A stretch of 12,341 bases of DNA from UBA6019 sp036564345 (GTDB lineage: Bacteria > Chloroflexota > Dormibacteria > Dormibacterales > Dormibacteraceae). The DNA lies in NCBI GenBank assembly GCA_036564345.1, contig DATCOZ010000335.1, positions 1 through 12,341 of the forward strand, written 5' to 3'. Below are positions 5,909-12,341 of this stretch, in pieces (position 1 is the first letter of the stretch; every line of letters begins with the position of its first letter). A model generated the notes under the pieces. That model saw nothing but the letters and a program-made list of their open reading frames with translations. It had not been told where the DNA came from and searched no databases. The position numbers were made by a program, and so were the translations under genes.

Positions 5909-5926
5909 GCCGGCCGCCAGGCCGGC
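5909..5926. terminator. GC-rich hairpin between the PHP gene and the luciferase-like gene
   Basis: A perfect 7-bp stem, GCCGGCC (5909-5915) and GGCCGGC (5920-5926), closes a GCCA tetraloop 5 nt after the PHP stop. There is no T-tract. It may attenuate or protect the transcript between the two genes, or be a Rho-type end. Confidence 0.4.
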
Positions 5927-5949
5927 TCGGCCGAATAAGCTTGTCGGAG

Positions 5950-6864
5950 ATGGCTGTCATCGGCGTGATGATCGAGGGCCAGGAGGGGCTCACCTGGGAC
6001 CGCTGGCGCAACCTCTGCCGGGTGGTCGAGGACCTCGGCTTCGAGTCCCTCTGGCGGAGCGACCACTTCTTCAGCGTGATGGGCGAGTACCAGCGCGACT
6101 GCATCGAGACCTGGGTCTCGCTCGCCCTCTGCGCCGAGTGGACCAAGCGGATCACCTTCGGACCCAATGTGTCGCCGATGACCTTCCGGCCGCCCGCCGT
6201 GCTGGCCAAGATGGCGGCCTCGGTCGACATCCTCTCCGGCGGGCGCCTCGTCCTCGGTGTCGGAGCCGGCTGGTACGAGGCCGAACATGAGGCGTTCCAC
6301 GTCCCCTTCCCCAGCCTGAAGGAGCGGATGGACCTCTTCGAGGAGGGGATCGGCGTGATCCGCGAGACCTGGGAGAAGTCGAACCCGAAGCCGGTACGGG
6401 GCGGGAGCATCCCGCTGCTGATCGGCGGCGGCGGCGAGAAGCGGACACTGCCCCTGGCCGCCCGCGAGGCGGCGGAGTGGGGGCTCGGCGGCCGTCCCGA
6501 CCTCGCAACCTACCGCCAGAAGGTCGACCTGCTGGCCGAGCAGTGCCGGCTGGTGGGCCGCGACCCGAAGGAGATCAACCGCTCCTTCCAGTGCGGCTAC
6601 CTCGTCGGCCGCGACGAGAAGGAGCTGCTCGGGCGCGCCGAGGCGATGCGCGAGGTGATCCCCCGCTACCGGGAGATGAAGTCCGCCCAGGTCGTGGAGG
6701 CGGCCCGGGCGAGCTGGTTCGTCGGCACGCCGGAAGAGATCGCCGAACAGCTCCGGCCGTACCTGGAGCTGGGCCTCAACCGCTGGCACGCGCAGCATTT
6801 CCTGCTCGACGACGACGAGGGGCTCGAGCTGCTGATGGAAGGGGTCGCGCCCCGCATCGCATAG
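5950..6864 (+). CDS. Luciferase-like monooxygenase family oxidoreductase, probably F420-dependent
   Basis: This is a 304-residue TIM-barrel flavin/F420 oxidoreductase. Typical features are the opening IGVMIEGQEGLTWDRW, FESLWRSDHF (about 32-41), TKRITFGPNVSPMTFRPPAVLAKMAASVDILSGGRLVLGVGAGW (about 65-108), IPLLIGGGGEKRTLPLAAREA (about 155-175) and a C-terminal GTPEEIAEQLRPYLELG helix. The MIEGQ opening and GAGW motif are common in actinobacterial and Chloroflexi F420 enzymes, but FMN use cannot be excluded. Start ATG 5950 puts the first beta strand six residues in, as usual for the family. TTG 5941 is possible; neither has a spaced Shine-Dalgarno site. An acyl-CoA dehydrogenase starts 18 nt downstream, so they may form one catabolic unit. 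Substrate unknown. Confidence 0.88.
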   Translation: MAVIGVMIEGQEGLTWDRWRNLCRVVEDLGFESLWRSDHFFSVMGEYQRDCIETWVSLALCAEWTKRITFGPNVSPMTFRPPAVLAKMAASVDILSGGRLVLGVGAGWYEAEHEAFHVPFPSLKERMDLFEEGIGVIRETWEKSNPKPVRGGSIPLLIGGGGEKRTLPLAAREAAEWGLGGRPDLATYRQKVDLLAEQCRLVGRDPKEINRSFQCGYLVGRDEKELLGRAEAMREVIPRYREMKSAQVVEAARASWFVGTPEEIAEQLRPYLELGLNRWHAQHFLLDDDEGLELLMEGVAPRIA

Positions 6865-6869
6865 CGCGC

Positions 6870-6875
6870 TAGCCT
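6870..6875 (+). promoter_or_regulatory. TAGCCT -10-like box before an acyl-CoA dehydrogenase start without Shine-Dalgarno
   Basis: TAGCCT fits the TANNNT -10 pattern and lies 7 nt before ATG 6883. The 18-nt gap after the luciferase-like stop holds no Shine-Dalgarno sequence. This spacing fits a leaderless transcript. It could also be chance in a gene that is simply read through from upstream. Confidence 0.3.
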
Positions 6876-6882
6876 TCTGCCC

Positions 6883-8031
6883 ATGGATTTCGACCTGACT
6901 CCCGAGGAGCGATCTTTCAAGGACGGGGTGACCACCTGGCTCAAGGCCAACAAGCCCGACTTCGGTGACGGCGACGAGAACAGCCGCCGCGAATGGATCG
7001 ACTCCCGGCGGGCCTGGCAGAAGAAGATGTTCGAGGCTGGCTTTATCGGCCTCAACTGGCCGAAGGAGTACGGCGGCAAGGGCGCCACCCTGATGGAGCA
7101 GCTGCTCTTCAGCGAAGCGCTGATCGAGACCGGCGCCCCCTCCCCGATCAACGTGCTCGCCCTCGGCATGCTCGGCCCGACCCTCATCTCGCAGGGCAGC
7201 CACCAGCAGAAGACCCGGTACCTGCCCAAGATGCTGGATGCCGACGAGATCTGGTGCCAGGGCTTCAGCGAGCCCAACGCGGGGTCCGACCTGTCGGCGC
7301 TGAAGACCCGGGCCGAGCGCGACGGCGACCATTACGTCGTCAACGGCCAGAAGGTCTGGACGACCCTCGCCCACGTCTCCAAGTTCTGCATGCTGCTCTG
7401 CCGCGAGTTCGCCGCCGAGAACCCGCGCGACGGCCTCACCTACCTGATCGTCGACATGGAATCGCCCGGCGTCGAGGTCCGGCCGCTGGTCCAGATCACG
7501 GGCGACGCCGAGTTCAACGAGATCTTCTTCACCAATGTGAAGGTGCCCGCCGAGAACGTGGTCGGCGAGCCCGGCAAGGGCTGGGCGGGCGCCATGACGA
7601 CGCTTCTCCACGAGCGCGGCACGCTGGGCATGACGCTGGCCAACCAGGCCTCGATCACGGTCCAGGCGCTCACCGAGCACGCCCGCCGGCTGGGCCGGGG
7701 CGGCGACCCGCTGGTCCGGCAGCGGATCGCGCAGCACGTCACCGAGGCGCGGGCCCTGCATCTGAACGGCCAGCGCGCGGTCACCGCCACCATGAAGGCG
7801 GGCATGCCCGGACCGGAGGGGTCGCTGATGAAGCTCTTCTGGTCGGAGCTGAACCAGCGGATGCAGGAGACGGCGGTCGACCTGGAGGGGATGTACGGGC
7901 AGCTGAAGGACAACGGCCCATGGCAGTACGGATTCCTCCGTTCCAAGGGCAACACCATCGAAGCGGGCAGCTCGGAAGTGCTCCGCAACATCATCGCCGA
8001 GCGGGTGCTGGGACTCCCCCGCAGCCGCTAG
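6883..8031 (+). CDS. Acyl-CoA dehydrogenase, apparently catalytic type
   Basis: This 382-residue FAD flavoprotein carries out alpha,beta-dehydrogenation of an acyl-CoA. The N-terminal helical domain ends with NWPKEYGGKG (58-67). The FAD/substrate motif is CQGFSEPNAGSDLSALKT (125-142), followed by VNGQKVWTT (153-161). Two glutamates sit where known bases occur: Glu244 (LLHERG, the isovaleryl-CoA dehydrogenase-type position) and Glu360 (NTIEAGSSE, the MCAD Glu376-type position). The C-terminus, SSEVLRNIIAERVLGLPR, is classic. ATG 6883 is the natural start (MDFDLTPEE). Residues 1-45 have the charged style of FadE enzymes acting on bulky or ring-bearing CoA thioesters. Substrate is not deducible. 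A second dehydrogenase lacking both glutamates is encoded at 10884-12014 and could be its partner subunit. Confidence 0.93.
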   Translation: MDFDLTPEERSFKDGVTTWLKANKPDFGDGDENSRREWIDSRRAWQKKMFEAGFIGLNWPKEYGGKGATLMEQLLFSEALIETGAPSPINVLALGMLGPTLISQGSHQQKTRYLPKMLDADEIWCQGFSEPNAGSDLSALKTRAERDGDHYVVNGQKVWTTLAHVSKFCMLLCREFAAENPRDGLTYLIVDMESPGVEVRPLVQITGDAEFNEIFFTNVKVPAENVVGEPGKGWAGAMTTLLHERGTLGMTLANQASITVQALTEHARRLGRGGDPLVRQRIAQHVTEARALHLNGQRAVTATMKAGMPGPEGSLMKLFWSELNQRMQETAVDLEGMYGQLKDNGPWQYGFLRSKGNTIEAGSSEVLRNIIAERVLGLPRSR

Positions 8032-8047
8032 GAAGGATTCGTTTCGC

Positions 8048-8659
8048 TTGGACGCCCGATTCGCCGCCTACCTGGCCGTGTTTGCGCTGCTGATCGTCAC
8101 GCCCGGGCCGGACACGGCGCTGGTGATCCGCAACGCGCTCGGATCGGGCGCGAGAGCGGCGACCGCCACCGCTTTCGGCATCGGGATCGGCAGCCTGGTC
8201 TGGGCGCTCGCGTCCCTGCTCGGGATCGCCGTCGTGCTGGAGACCTCGGCCACCGCGTTCACGGTTCTCAAGCTGGCCGGCGCCGCCTATCTCGCCTACC
8301 TAGGGATCCGAACCCTGCTGCTGGGGCGCCGATCAGCCGAGCCGGCCTCCGTTGCCAGGTTGGACGACCGGACCGCGTTTCAGCAGGGCGTCCTCGGCAA
8401 CCTGCTCAACCCGAAGGCGGCCGTGATCTTCGTGACCGTGCTTCCGCAGTTCATCGAGCCGGGCGACAGCACAGTTCGGCTGGTGCTGATGCTGATCGCC
8501 TACGAGGCGATGCTGGTGCCCTGGCTTTCCCTCTACGGCAAGGTCATCAGCCGGGCGGGCCGCAGCCGGGCGGGAGCCCGCGTCCGAGGGTGGCTGAACC
8601 GGGTGACCGGCGTCGTCCTGATCGGCCTCGGAGTGAGATTGGCCGTCGAGCGCCGCTGA
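8048..8659 (+). CDS. LysE/RhtB-family amino-acid or metabolite exporter
   Basis: This 203-residue inner-membrane protein has about six hydrophobic segments (roughly 5-22, 40-62, 69-92, 116-136, 142-165 and 183-201). The family hallmarks are TPGPDT (18-23), YLAYLGIRTLL (81-91) and the GNLLNPKAAVIF stretch (117-128). The protein exports small solutes such as amino acids by proton-motive force; the actual substrate is unknown. Start is TTG 8048: AGGAAGGA (8030-8037) lies about 10 nt upstream and overlaps the dehydrogenase stop, so the gene is likely co-translated with it. There is no better ATG near the first helix. The gene ends 4 nt before the stop of the convergent small membrane protein, leaving no room for separate terminators. 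Confidence 0.9.
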   Translation: MDARFAAYLAVFALLIVTPGPDTALVIRNALGSGARAATATAFGIGIGSLVWALASLLGIAVVLETSATAFTVLKLAGAAYLAYLGIRTLLLGRRSAEPASVARLDDRTAFQQGVLGNLLNPKAAVIFVTVLPQFIEPGDSTVRLVLMLIAYEAMLVPWLSLYGKVISRAGRSRAGARVRGWLNRVTGVVLIGLGVRLAVERR

Positions 8660-8663
8660 GGTG

Positions 8664-9116
8664 CTAGTACTCGTACTGGATGTCGACCTCGGTCCGGGTG
8701 CCGTGCCCGAGGAAGGTGACCGTCCCGCTCGTCCTGGCGTTGTCGGTACGGCCGAAACCGAGGACTCCCTGCCCCGCGTCGTAGCCCTTGACCTTCCAGC
8801 TGCCGGAGCTGAGGTGCTCTTGGTAATAGGCGGTCACGTCGGTGCTCGACGCCACAACGTCCAGGGTGACGGTGCAGGTGTTGCCCCCCGTCCCGACGAA
8901 GGTCCTCACGTTCTGGTAGCTCGCCCCGGCGTAGATCGGGAAGTCCTTCGGCAGGCAGGACAGGCCGCCCGCCTGGAAGCTGCGGGCAAGAGCGAAGCCG
9001 CCGACCACCGCCAGAATCAGGCCGAGCACCAGGACTGCCCCGCAGCCGCCCACCACCCAGGCCCAGATCGGGACACCGCGGCGCTGGGGCGGCTGTGCGA
9101 AGGGCTGTGCAACCAC
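8664..9116 (-). CDS. Membrane-anchored small extracytoplasmic protein, hypothetical
   Basis: This is a 150-residue protein. A short cytosolic Pro/Gln-rich N-terminus (AQPFAQPPQRRG) is followed by a single transmembrane segment at about 17-43, which would place the remainder outside. The outer domain has SCLPKDFPIYAGAS (53-66), two cysteines (54 and 81) that could pair, a YYQEHLSSGSW stretch (97-107) and beta-rich TSGTVTFLGHGTRTEVDIQY (129-148). The YYxxxLxxxxW arrangement recalls small beta-rich extracytoplasmic domains of actinobacterial and Chloroflexi proteins, but I cannot name the family. Start is GTG 9116. AGGA lies 9 nt upstream, embedded in TAGGAT, which could instead serve as a -10 box of a leaderless gene. 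It lies 37 nt downstream of the amidohydrolase stop on the same strand. Confidence 0.75.
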   Translation of the reverse strand: MVAQPFAQPPQRRGVPIWAWVVGGCGAVLVLGLILAVVGGFALARSFQAGGLSCLPKDFPIYAGASYQNVRTFVGTGGNTCTVTLDVVASSTDVTAYYQEHLSSGSWKVKGYDAGQGVLGFGRTDNARTSGTVTFLGHGTRTEVDIQYEY

Positions 9117-9153
9117 GGCCGCGCATCCTACGCCGTTCCGATACCCCCGGTCG

Positions 9154-10854
9154 CTAGCTCCAGTTGAGACCCAGTCGGGCGCCGTCGCGGAGCCGGACGT
9201 AGCCCTCCGCCCAGAGCCGCAGGTGGGGGATGACGCCGGTGGTCAGGGCTTCGATCGAGAGCAGTGGATTCGGCCAGCCGCAGCCGAGCGCCTGGAGCGC
9301 GCCGTTGACGGCTGTGACCCGCGACACGACCTGGGCGGCCGGGGCCAGGCTGAGCACTCCGGCGAGCTCGGCCCGAAACTCGGCCTGGACTCGCCCCTCG
9401 GCGGCGACCACCGCGCCACCCTGCAGCTCGCGAAGCCGCGTCAGAGCCACCGTCATGTCGGCCGGCGAGTCGCCCACCACGATGAGGCAGGGCGAGTCCC
9501 AGGTCGCGCTGACAGCGCAGGCTCCGCCTTTCAGCCCAAGGCCGCGGAGCAGCCCTCGGAACGCGCGCCGGCGACCCATCCGGTCGATCGCGGTGGCCAC
9601 GATCGCGTCTGAGCCGTCGGACTCCGCCTCACGCGTCACCAGCGGGGAGATCAGGTCCATCACCCGCCAGCGTCCGCGGCCCGGGTGCGCCAGCCAGGCT
9701 GGGTCGACCTCGTCGAACTTGACCGTATGCAGCATCTCGGGCGGGTAGTGGTGCTTCACGACCTCGGCCGGCGTGCGGCCGCCGACGAGGACGAGCGGGG
9801 GAGCGATGCCGGGCTCGCCGATGGGCAGCAGCATCAGGTCGGCGAACATCCCTGGGGCTAGGCCGCCGATCCAGCGGCCGAGCCCGAAGCGCTCGGCCAC
9901 GTTGCGGCTGGCCAGGCGGACCGCGCGGGCCAGCGGCAGCCCGCTCTCGACCGCCAGCTCGACGGCGTGGTTCAGCGACCGCCCGGCGATGAGCTCCTCC
10001 GGCTCCAGCGTGTCGGTGACGAGCGCCAGGCGGCCGAAGTCGGTGATCCGGCCCGCCTGCCAGAGCTTGGCGATCTCGGGCAGGTCGCGCCGAGTGGCGC
10101 CGTGGCGGACCATCGCGTAGTAGCCGAGGCGAAGCCGGTTCAGGGTGTCCTCGGCGTCCAGGCCCTCGTGGTCGGCGCTGACGCCGAAGGCCGCGAACGG
10201 GTTGAGGATCGCCTCCCGAGCGCCCGCGCCGTGCCCCTCGACAGTCAGCCCGCGGACGTGGGCGCCGGCCGCCAATGCCTCCACTCGGGGATGGCCGCGG
10301 ATCACCTCAACCCAGTTCGCCTCCCCCACGCCGACGATGCCGGGGAGGTCGAGGAGCTCGACCCACTCCTTGCCCGGGATGCCGACGTCGCGGTCCATCA
10401 CGGGGTCGAGCCCGGTCAGGGTGGGAACCGTGAAGAGGACCCGGCCCGGCATCCCGGCGGCATCGGCGAGCAGCTCCCGGACGCCGTCCGGCCCGAGGAT
10501 GTAGCCGAGCTCCATGGACTCGAACACGGTCGTCGTCACCCCTGCCGCCACCTGTAGCGGGACCGTCGCGCCGAGCCCCATCCGGAACAGGTGTGTGTGG
10601 CCCTCGACGAGCCCGGGCGCGATGACGTGGCCGCGTCCCTCGATCCGGGCGACGGATTCGAACTTCTCGACGTCGGGCCCCGCGTAGGCAACCCTGCCCT
10701 CGGCGATGACCAGCCCCCAGCCCTCGAGGATCTCCTCGGTGAAGACGTCGAGCAGGGCGCCGCTGGTGACGACCAGGTCGGCCGGCTGGGACCGGCGGGC
10801 AACGGCCACCAGGCGACGCATGGCCGCGATGTCAGGAGCGAAGCGGACAGTCAT
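9154..10854 (-). CDS. Adenine-deaminase-like amidohydrolase
   Basis: This 566-residue metal-dependent hydrolase has the adenine deaminase (Ade) layout. Metal ligands and active-site residues are visible: His86-x-His88 (PGLVEGHTH), Glu178 (GVGEANW), His208 (VEGHGAG), Asp228-His229-Glu230 (SADHEG) and Asp281 (VTDTL). The amidohydrolase ending RNVAERFGL...GGLAPGMFADLMLL is at 317-343. A C-terminal Ade-type domain follows (GGACAVSATWDSPCLIVVGDSPADMTVALTRL). Departures from E. coli Ade are clear: HTHLFRM replaces the HxHIESS motif and GEANW replaces AEMMD. Adenine may therefore not be the substrate. Start ATG 10854 abuts an inverted repeat shared with the divergent dehydrogenase. The alternative ATG at codon 12 would trim the N-terminus. 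Family call is strong; the reaction is uncertain. Confidence 0.88.
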   Translation of the reverse strand: MTVRFAPDIAAMRRLVAVARRSQPADLVVTSGALLDVFTEEILEGWGLVIAEGRVAYAGPDVEKFESVARIEGRGHVIAPGLVEGHTHLFRMGLGATVPLQVAAGVTTTVFESMELGYILGPDGVRELLADAAGMPGRVLFTVPTLTGLDPVMDRDVGIPGKEWVELLDLPGIVGVGEANWVEVIRGHPRVEALAAGAHVRGLTVEGHGAGAREAILNPFAAFGVSADHEGLDAEDTLNRLRLGYYAMVRHGATRRDLPEIAKLWQAGRITDFGRLALVTDTLEPEELIAGRSLNHAVELAVESGLPLARAVRLASRNVAERFGLGRWIGGLAPGMFADLMLLPIGEPGIAPPLVLVGGRTPAEVVKHHYPPEMLHTVKFDEVDPAWLAHPGRGRWRVMDLISPLVTREAESDGSDAIVATAIDRMGRRRAFRGLLRGLGLKGGACAVSATWDSPCLIVVGDSPADMTVALTRLRELQGGAVVAAEGRVQAEFRAELAGVLSLAPAAQVVSRVTAVNGALQALGCGWPNPLLSIEALTTGVIPHLRLWAEGYVRLRDGARLGLNWS

Positions 10855-10882
10855 TCCAAGCCGCCAACTAGAATCGCTTGGA
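10855..10882. promoter_or_regulatory. Inverted repeat TCCAAGC-N14-GCTTGGA filling a 29-nt divergent intergenic gap
   Basis: The left arm (10855-10861) directly precedes the minus-strand amidohydrolase ATG (10854). The right arm (10876-10882) ends 1 nt before the plus-strand dehydrogenase ATG (10884). TAGAAT (10869-10874), a good -10 box for the plus strand, lies in the spacer 9 nt from that ATG. The repeat could be an operator that controls both genes, or a shared GGA translation signal placed before each start. The symmetry is seen directly; the function is inferred. Confidence 0.45.
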
Positions 10883-10883
10883 T

Positions 10884-12014
10884 ATGGATTTCGCTTTCTC
10901 GGAAGAGCAGGAGATGCTCCGCTCGTCGGCCCGCACCCTCCTGGCCAAGGCCAGCCCCAGCGCCGTCGTTCGCAAGCTGATGGAGACCGAGGATGCCTAT
11001 GACGCAGACCTCTGGAAGAAGCTCGCCGAGCAGGGCTGGACGGCGCTCGGCATTCCCGAGGAGTATGGCGGCTTCGGCACCTTTCTCGACCTCGTCGTGG
11101 TCCTCGAGGAGACCGGTCGGGTGCTCCTGCCGGGGCCCTATTTCGAGACGATGGGCATGGCGGTGCCCGCCATCCTGGAGGCCGGCACCGAGCCGCAGAA
11201 GCAGGATGCCCTCACCAGCATCGCCACCGGGAAAGCGCGCGCGACGCTGGCCTTCACCGAGCCCTCCGGCCGCTGGGACGCGGAGGGGGTCACCCTCAGC
11301 GCGCAAAAGTCGGGCGACGGCTGGAAGCTCGATGGCACCAAGCTCTTTGTACCGGGTGCCGGGGTCGCCGATTACATCGTCGTCGCGGCGCGCACCAGGG
11401 GAGCCGGCGAGGACGGGATCACCCTCTTCCTGGTAAAGGGCCGACCGGCCGGGATGACGGTCAAGCCGCTCTCGACGCTCGACATGACGCACAAGTGGTA
11501 CGAGGTCAAGTTCGACAACGTCGAGCTTGGCGCCGACGCCCTGATGGGCGAGCCGGACAAGGGCTGGGCTCCGCTCCGCCGCGCCCTCGACTGGGCCACC
11601 GCCGGGATCTGCGCCGAGATGGTCGGCGGCGCCCAGAAGGTCCTCGAGGACTCGGTCGAGTACGCCAAGACCCGGCAGCAGTTCGGCAAGCCGATCGGCA
11701 TCTACCAGGCCGTCTCCCACAAGCTCGCGGACATGCTGCTCGAGGTCGAGAGCGCCAAGTCGGTCACCTACTACGCCGCCTGGACGGTCGACGCCGACGC
11801 GCCCGACCGGGCCCTCGCCTGCTCGATCGCCAAGGCATACACGTCCGACGCCTACCGGCACGCGACCGGCAGTGGAATCCAGGTGCACGGCGGCATCGGC
11901 TTCACCTGGGAGCACGACATGCACCTCTACTTCAAGCGGGCGAAGGCGTCCGAGGTGACGCTGGGCGACCCGACCTTCCACCGTGAGCTGGTGGCGGAGG
12001 CCCTCGACCTCTAG
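10884..12014 (+). CDS. Acyl-CoA dehydrogenase-like protein lacking the usual catalytic glutamates
   Basis: This is a 376-residue protein of acyl-CoA dehydrogenase fold. The N-terminal domain ends in GIPEEYGGFG (56-65). The middle beta domain has TLAFTEPSGRWD (121-132) and LDGTKLFVPGAGVADYIVVAAR (149-170). The C-terminal domain has AKTRQQFGKPIGIYQAVSHKLADM (261-284) and GIQVHGGIGFTWEHDMHLYFKRA (331-353). At the MCAD Glu376 position it reads TLGD (359-362), and at the isovaleryl-type position LDWATAG (235-241), so both usual base sites lack Glu. Such subunits occur in the alpha2beta2 FadE/ChsE enzymes of steroid side-chain degradation, paired with a Glu-bearing partner. ATG 10884 was chosen over TTG 10878 because TAGAAT lies 9 nt before it, there is no Shine-Dalgarno site, and MDFAFSEEQ is the usual opening. 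Confidence 0.9.
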   Translation: MDFAFSEEQEMLRSSARTLLAKASPSAVVRKLMETEDAYDADLWKKLAEQGWTALGIPEEYGGFGTFLDLVVVLEETGRVLLPGPYFETMGMAVPAILEAGTEPQKQDALTSIATGKARATLAFTEPSGRWDAEGVTLSAQKSGDGWKLDGTKLFVPGAGVADYIVVAARTRGAGEDGITLFLVKGRPAGMTVKPLSTLDMTHKWYEVKFDNVELGADALMGEPDKGWAPLRRALDWATAGICAEMVGGAQKVLEDSVEYAKTRQQFGKPIGIYQAVSHKLADMLLEVESAKSVTYYAAWTVDADAPDRALACSIAKAYTSDAYRHATGSGIQVHGGIGFTWEHDMHLYFKRAKASEVTLGDPTFHRELVAEALDL

Positions 12015-12341
12015 CTTCGCCGAGTCAGCGCGCCGGTTGGTCGGCGAGGTCGTCTCCGCCGACGGCTTTTCGGGTGCCGTGCTCGTAGCTCAGGAGGGTG
12101 AGGCGGTTGCCGAGGCAGCCGCGGGATTTGCCGACCGCGCCGCCGGCCGCAAGGCGACGGTTGACACACGCTACGCGACGGCGTCGGTGACCAAGATGTT
12201 CACCGCGGCAGCCGTGGCGCGGCTTGCCGACCGAGGCCTGGTGGCTTTCGACGCGGCCGTTCGCGACGTTCTTCCGCGCGAGTGGTACCCCGATGCCCTG
12301 GACGAGGCCACGACCGTCCACCACCTGCTGACGCACACGTC
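11983..12341 (+). CDS. Beta-lactamase-family serine hydrolase, N-terminal part (3' end outside window)
   Basis: An open frame from the stop at 11956 to the window edge encodes the start of a penicillin-binding/beta-lactamase-type protein (class C, Pfam Beta-lactamase). Visible are FSGAVLVAQEGEAVAEAAAGFAD, then the nucleophile motif S-x-x-K in ASVTKMFTAAAVARLADRG (Ser at 12184-12186), then DVLPREWYP and TTVHHLLTHTS at the edge. The Tyr-containing second motif lies beyond the window. No signal peptide is seen, so a cytosolic esterase or amidase role is likelier than cell-wall action. The start is uncertain: GTG 11983 overlaps the dehydrogenase by 32 nt, while TTG 12037 leaves only 10 residues before the first strand. 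Neither has a Shine-Dalgarno site. Likely co-transcribed with the upstream dehydrogenase. Confidence 0.85.
   Translation, partial: MSWWRRPSTSSFAESARRLVGEVVSADGFSGAVLVAQEGEAVAEAAAGFADRAAGRKATVDTRYATASVTKMFTAAAVARLADRGLVAFDAAVRDVLPREWYPDALDEATTVHHLLTHT

Noticed and set aside
5893..7761. 622-codon open frame on the minus strand
   Set aside because: It lies antisense to the luciferase-like and dehydrogenase genes, which have clear motifs. Its Arg/Gly/Leu/Asp-rich text shows no domain and is typical of antisense frames in high-GC DNA.
8533..9126. 197-codon minus-strand frame starting with ATG 9126
   Set aside because: It overlaps the membrane-anchored protein in another frame and runs into the LysE gene. 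Its Arg/Pro-rich text lacks the transmembrane segment and any domain.
10851..11981. 376-codon open frame on the minus strand
   Set aside because: It is antisense to the second acyl-CoA dehydrogenase and has no recognisable motif; a GC-driven shadow.

Overview
The window is a GC-rich, densely packed bacterial chromosome segment. It has many GTG and TTG starts, 4-nt start/stop overlaps and short intergenic gaps. A holin-X-like/DUF3618 pair, a probably F420-dependent luciferase-like oxidoreductase, several acyl-CoA dehydrogenases and several starts with no visible Shine-Dalgarno site suggest an Actinomycetota-like or Chloroflexota/Dormibacterota-like soil bacterium. There is no 16S or other marker, so this placement is only an impression. 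No tRNA, rRNA, IS element, phage module or CRISPR array was seen.

Layout. (1) 1-323, minus strand: an ArsR-type repressor that runs off the left edge. Its start region (321-367) carries an ordered set of four TTATG/CATAA half-sites. (2) 432-1255, plus strand: a small membrane protein and a DUF3618-type membrane protein, followed by a complex inverted-repeat element (1270-1441). (3) 4164-1498, minus strand: a four-gene, translationally coupled unit reading PTPS/QueD-like, FolE, GT4 glycosyltransferase, SDR. All three junctions are 4-nt overlaps. (4) 4180-8659, plus strand: a SAM methyltransferase divergent from the PTPS gene by 15 nt, a PolX-like HhH+PHP protein lacking the polymerase core, a luciferase-like monooxygenase, an acyl-CoA dehydrogenase with catalytic glutamates, and a LysE-family exporter. 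(5) 10854-8664, minus strand: an adenine-deaminase-like amidohydrolase and a small membrane-anchored protein. (6) 10884-12341, plus strand: a second acyl-CoA dehydrogenase that seems to lack the catalytic base, then the N-terminal part of a beta-lactamase-family serine hydrolase that runs off the right edge.

How the genes may work together. The most interesting reading is region 3. FolE makes dihydroneopterin triphosphate, the PTPS homologue could make 6-pyruvoyl-tetrahydropterin, an SDR is the family of sepiapterin reductase, and a glycosyltransferase could add a sugar. That is the full enzyme set expected for a glycosylated tetrahydropterin, of the kind known from cyanobacteria and green sulfur bacteria. 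The assignment rests on family membership and gene coupling, not on any direct evidence of substrate. The two acyl-CoA dehydrogenases look complementary (one with base, one without), as in the heterotetrameric enzymes of steroid side-chain degradation.
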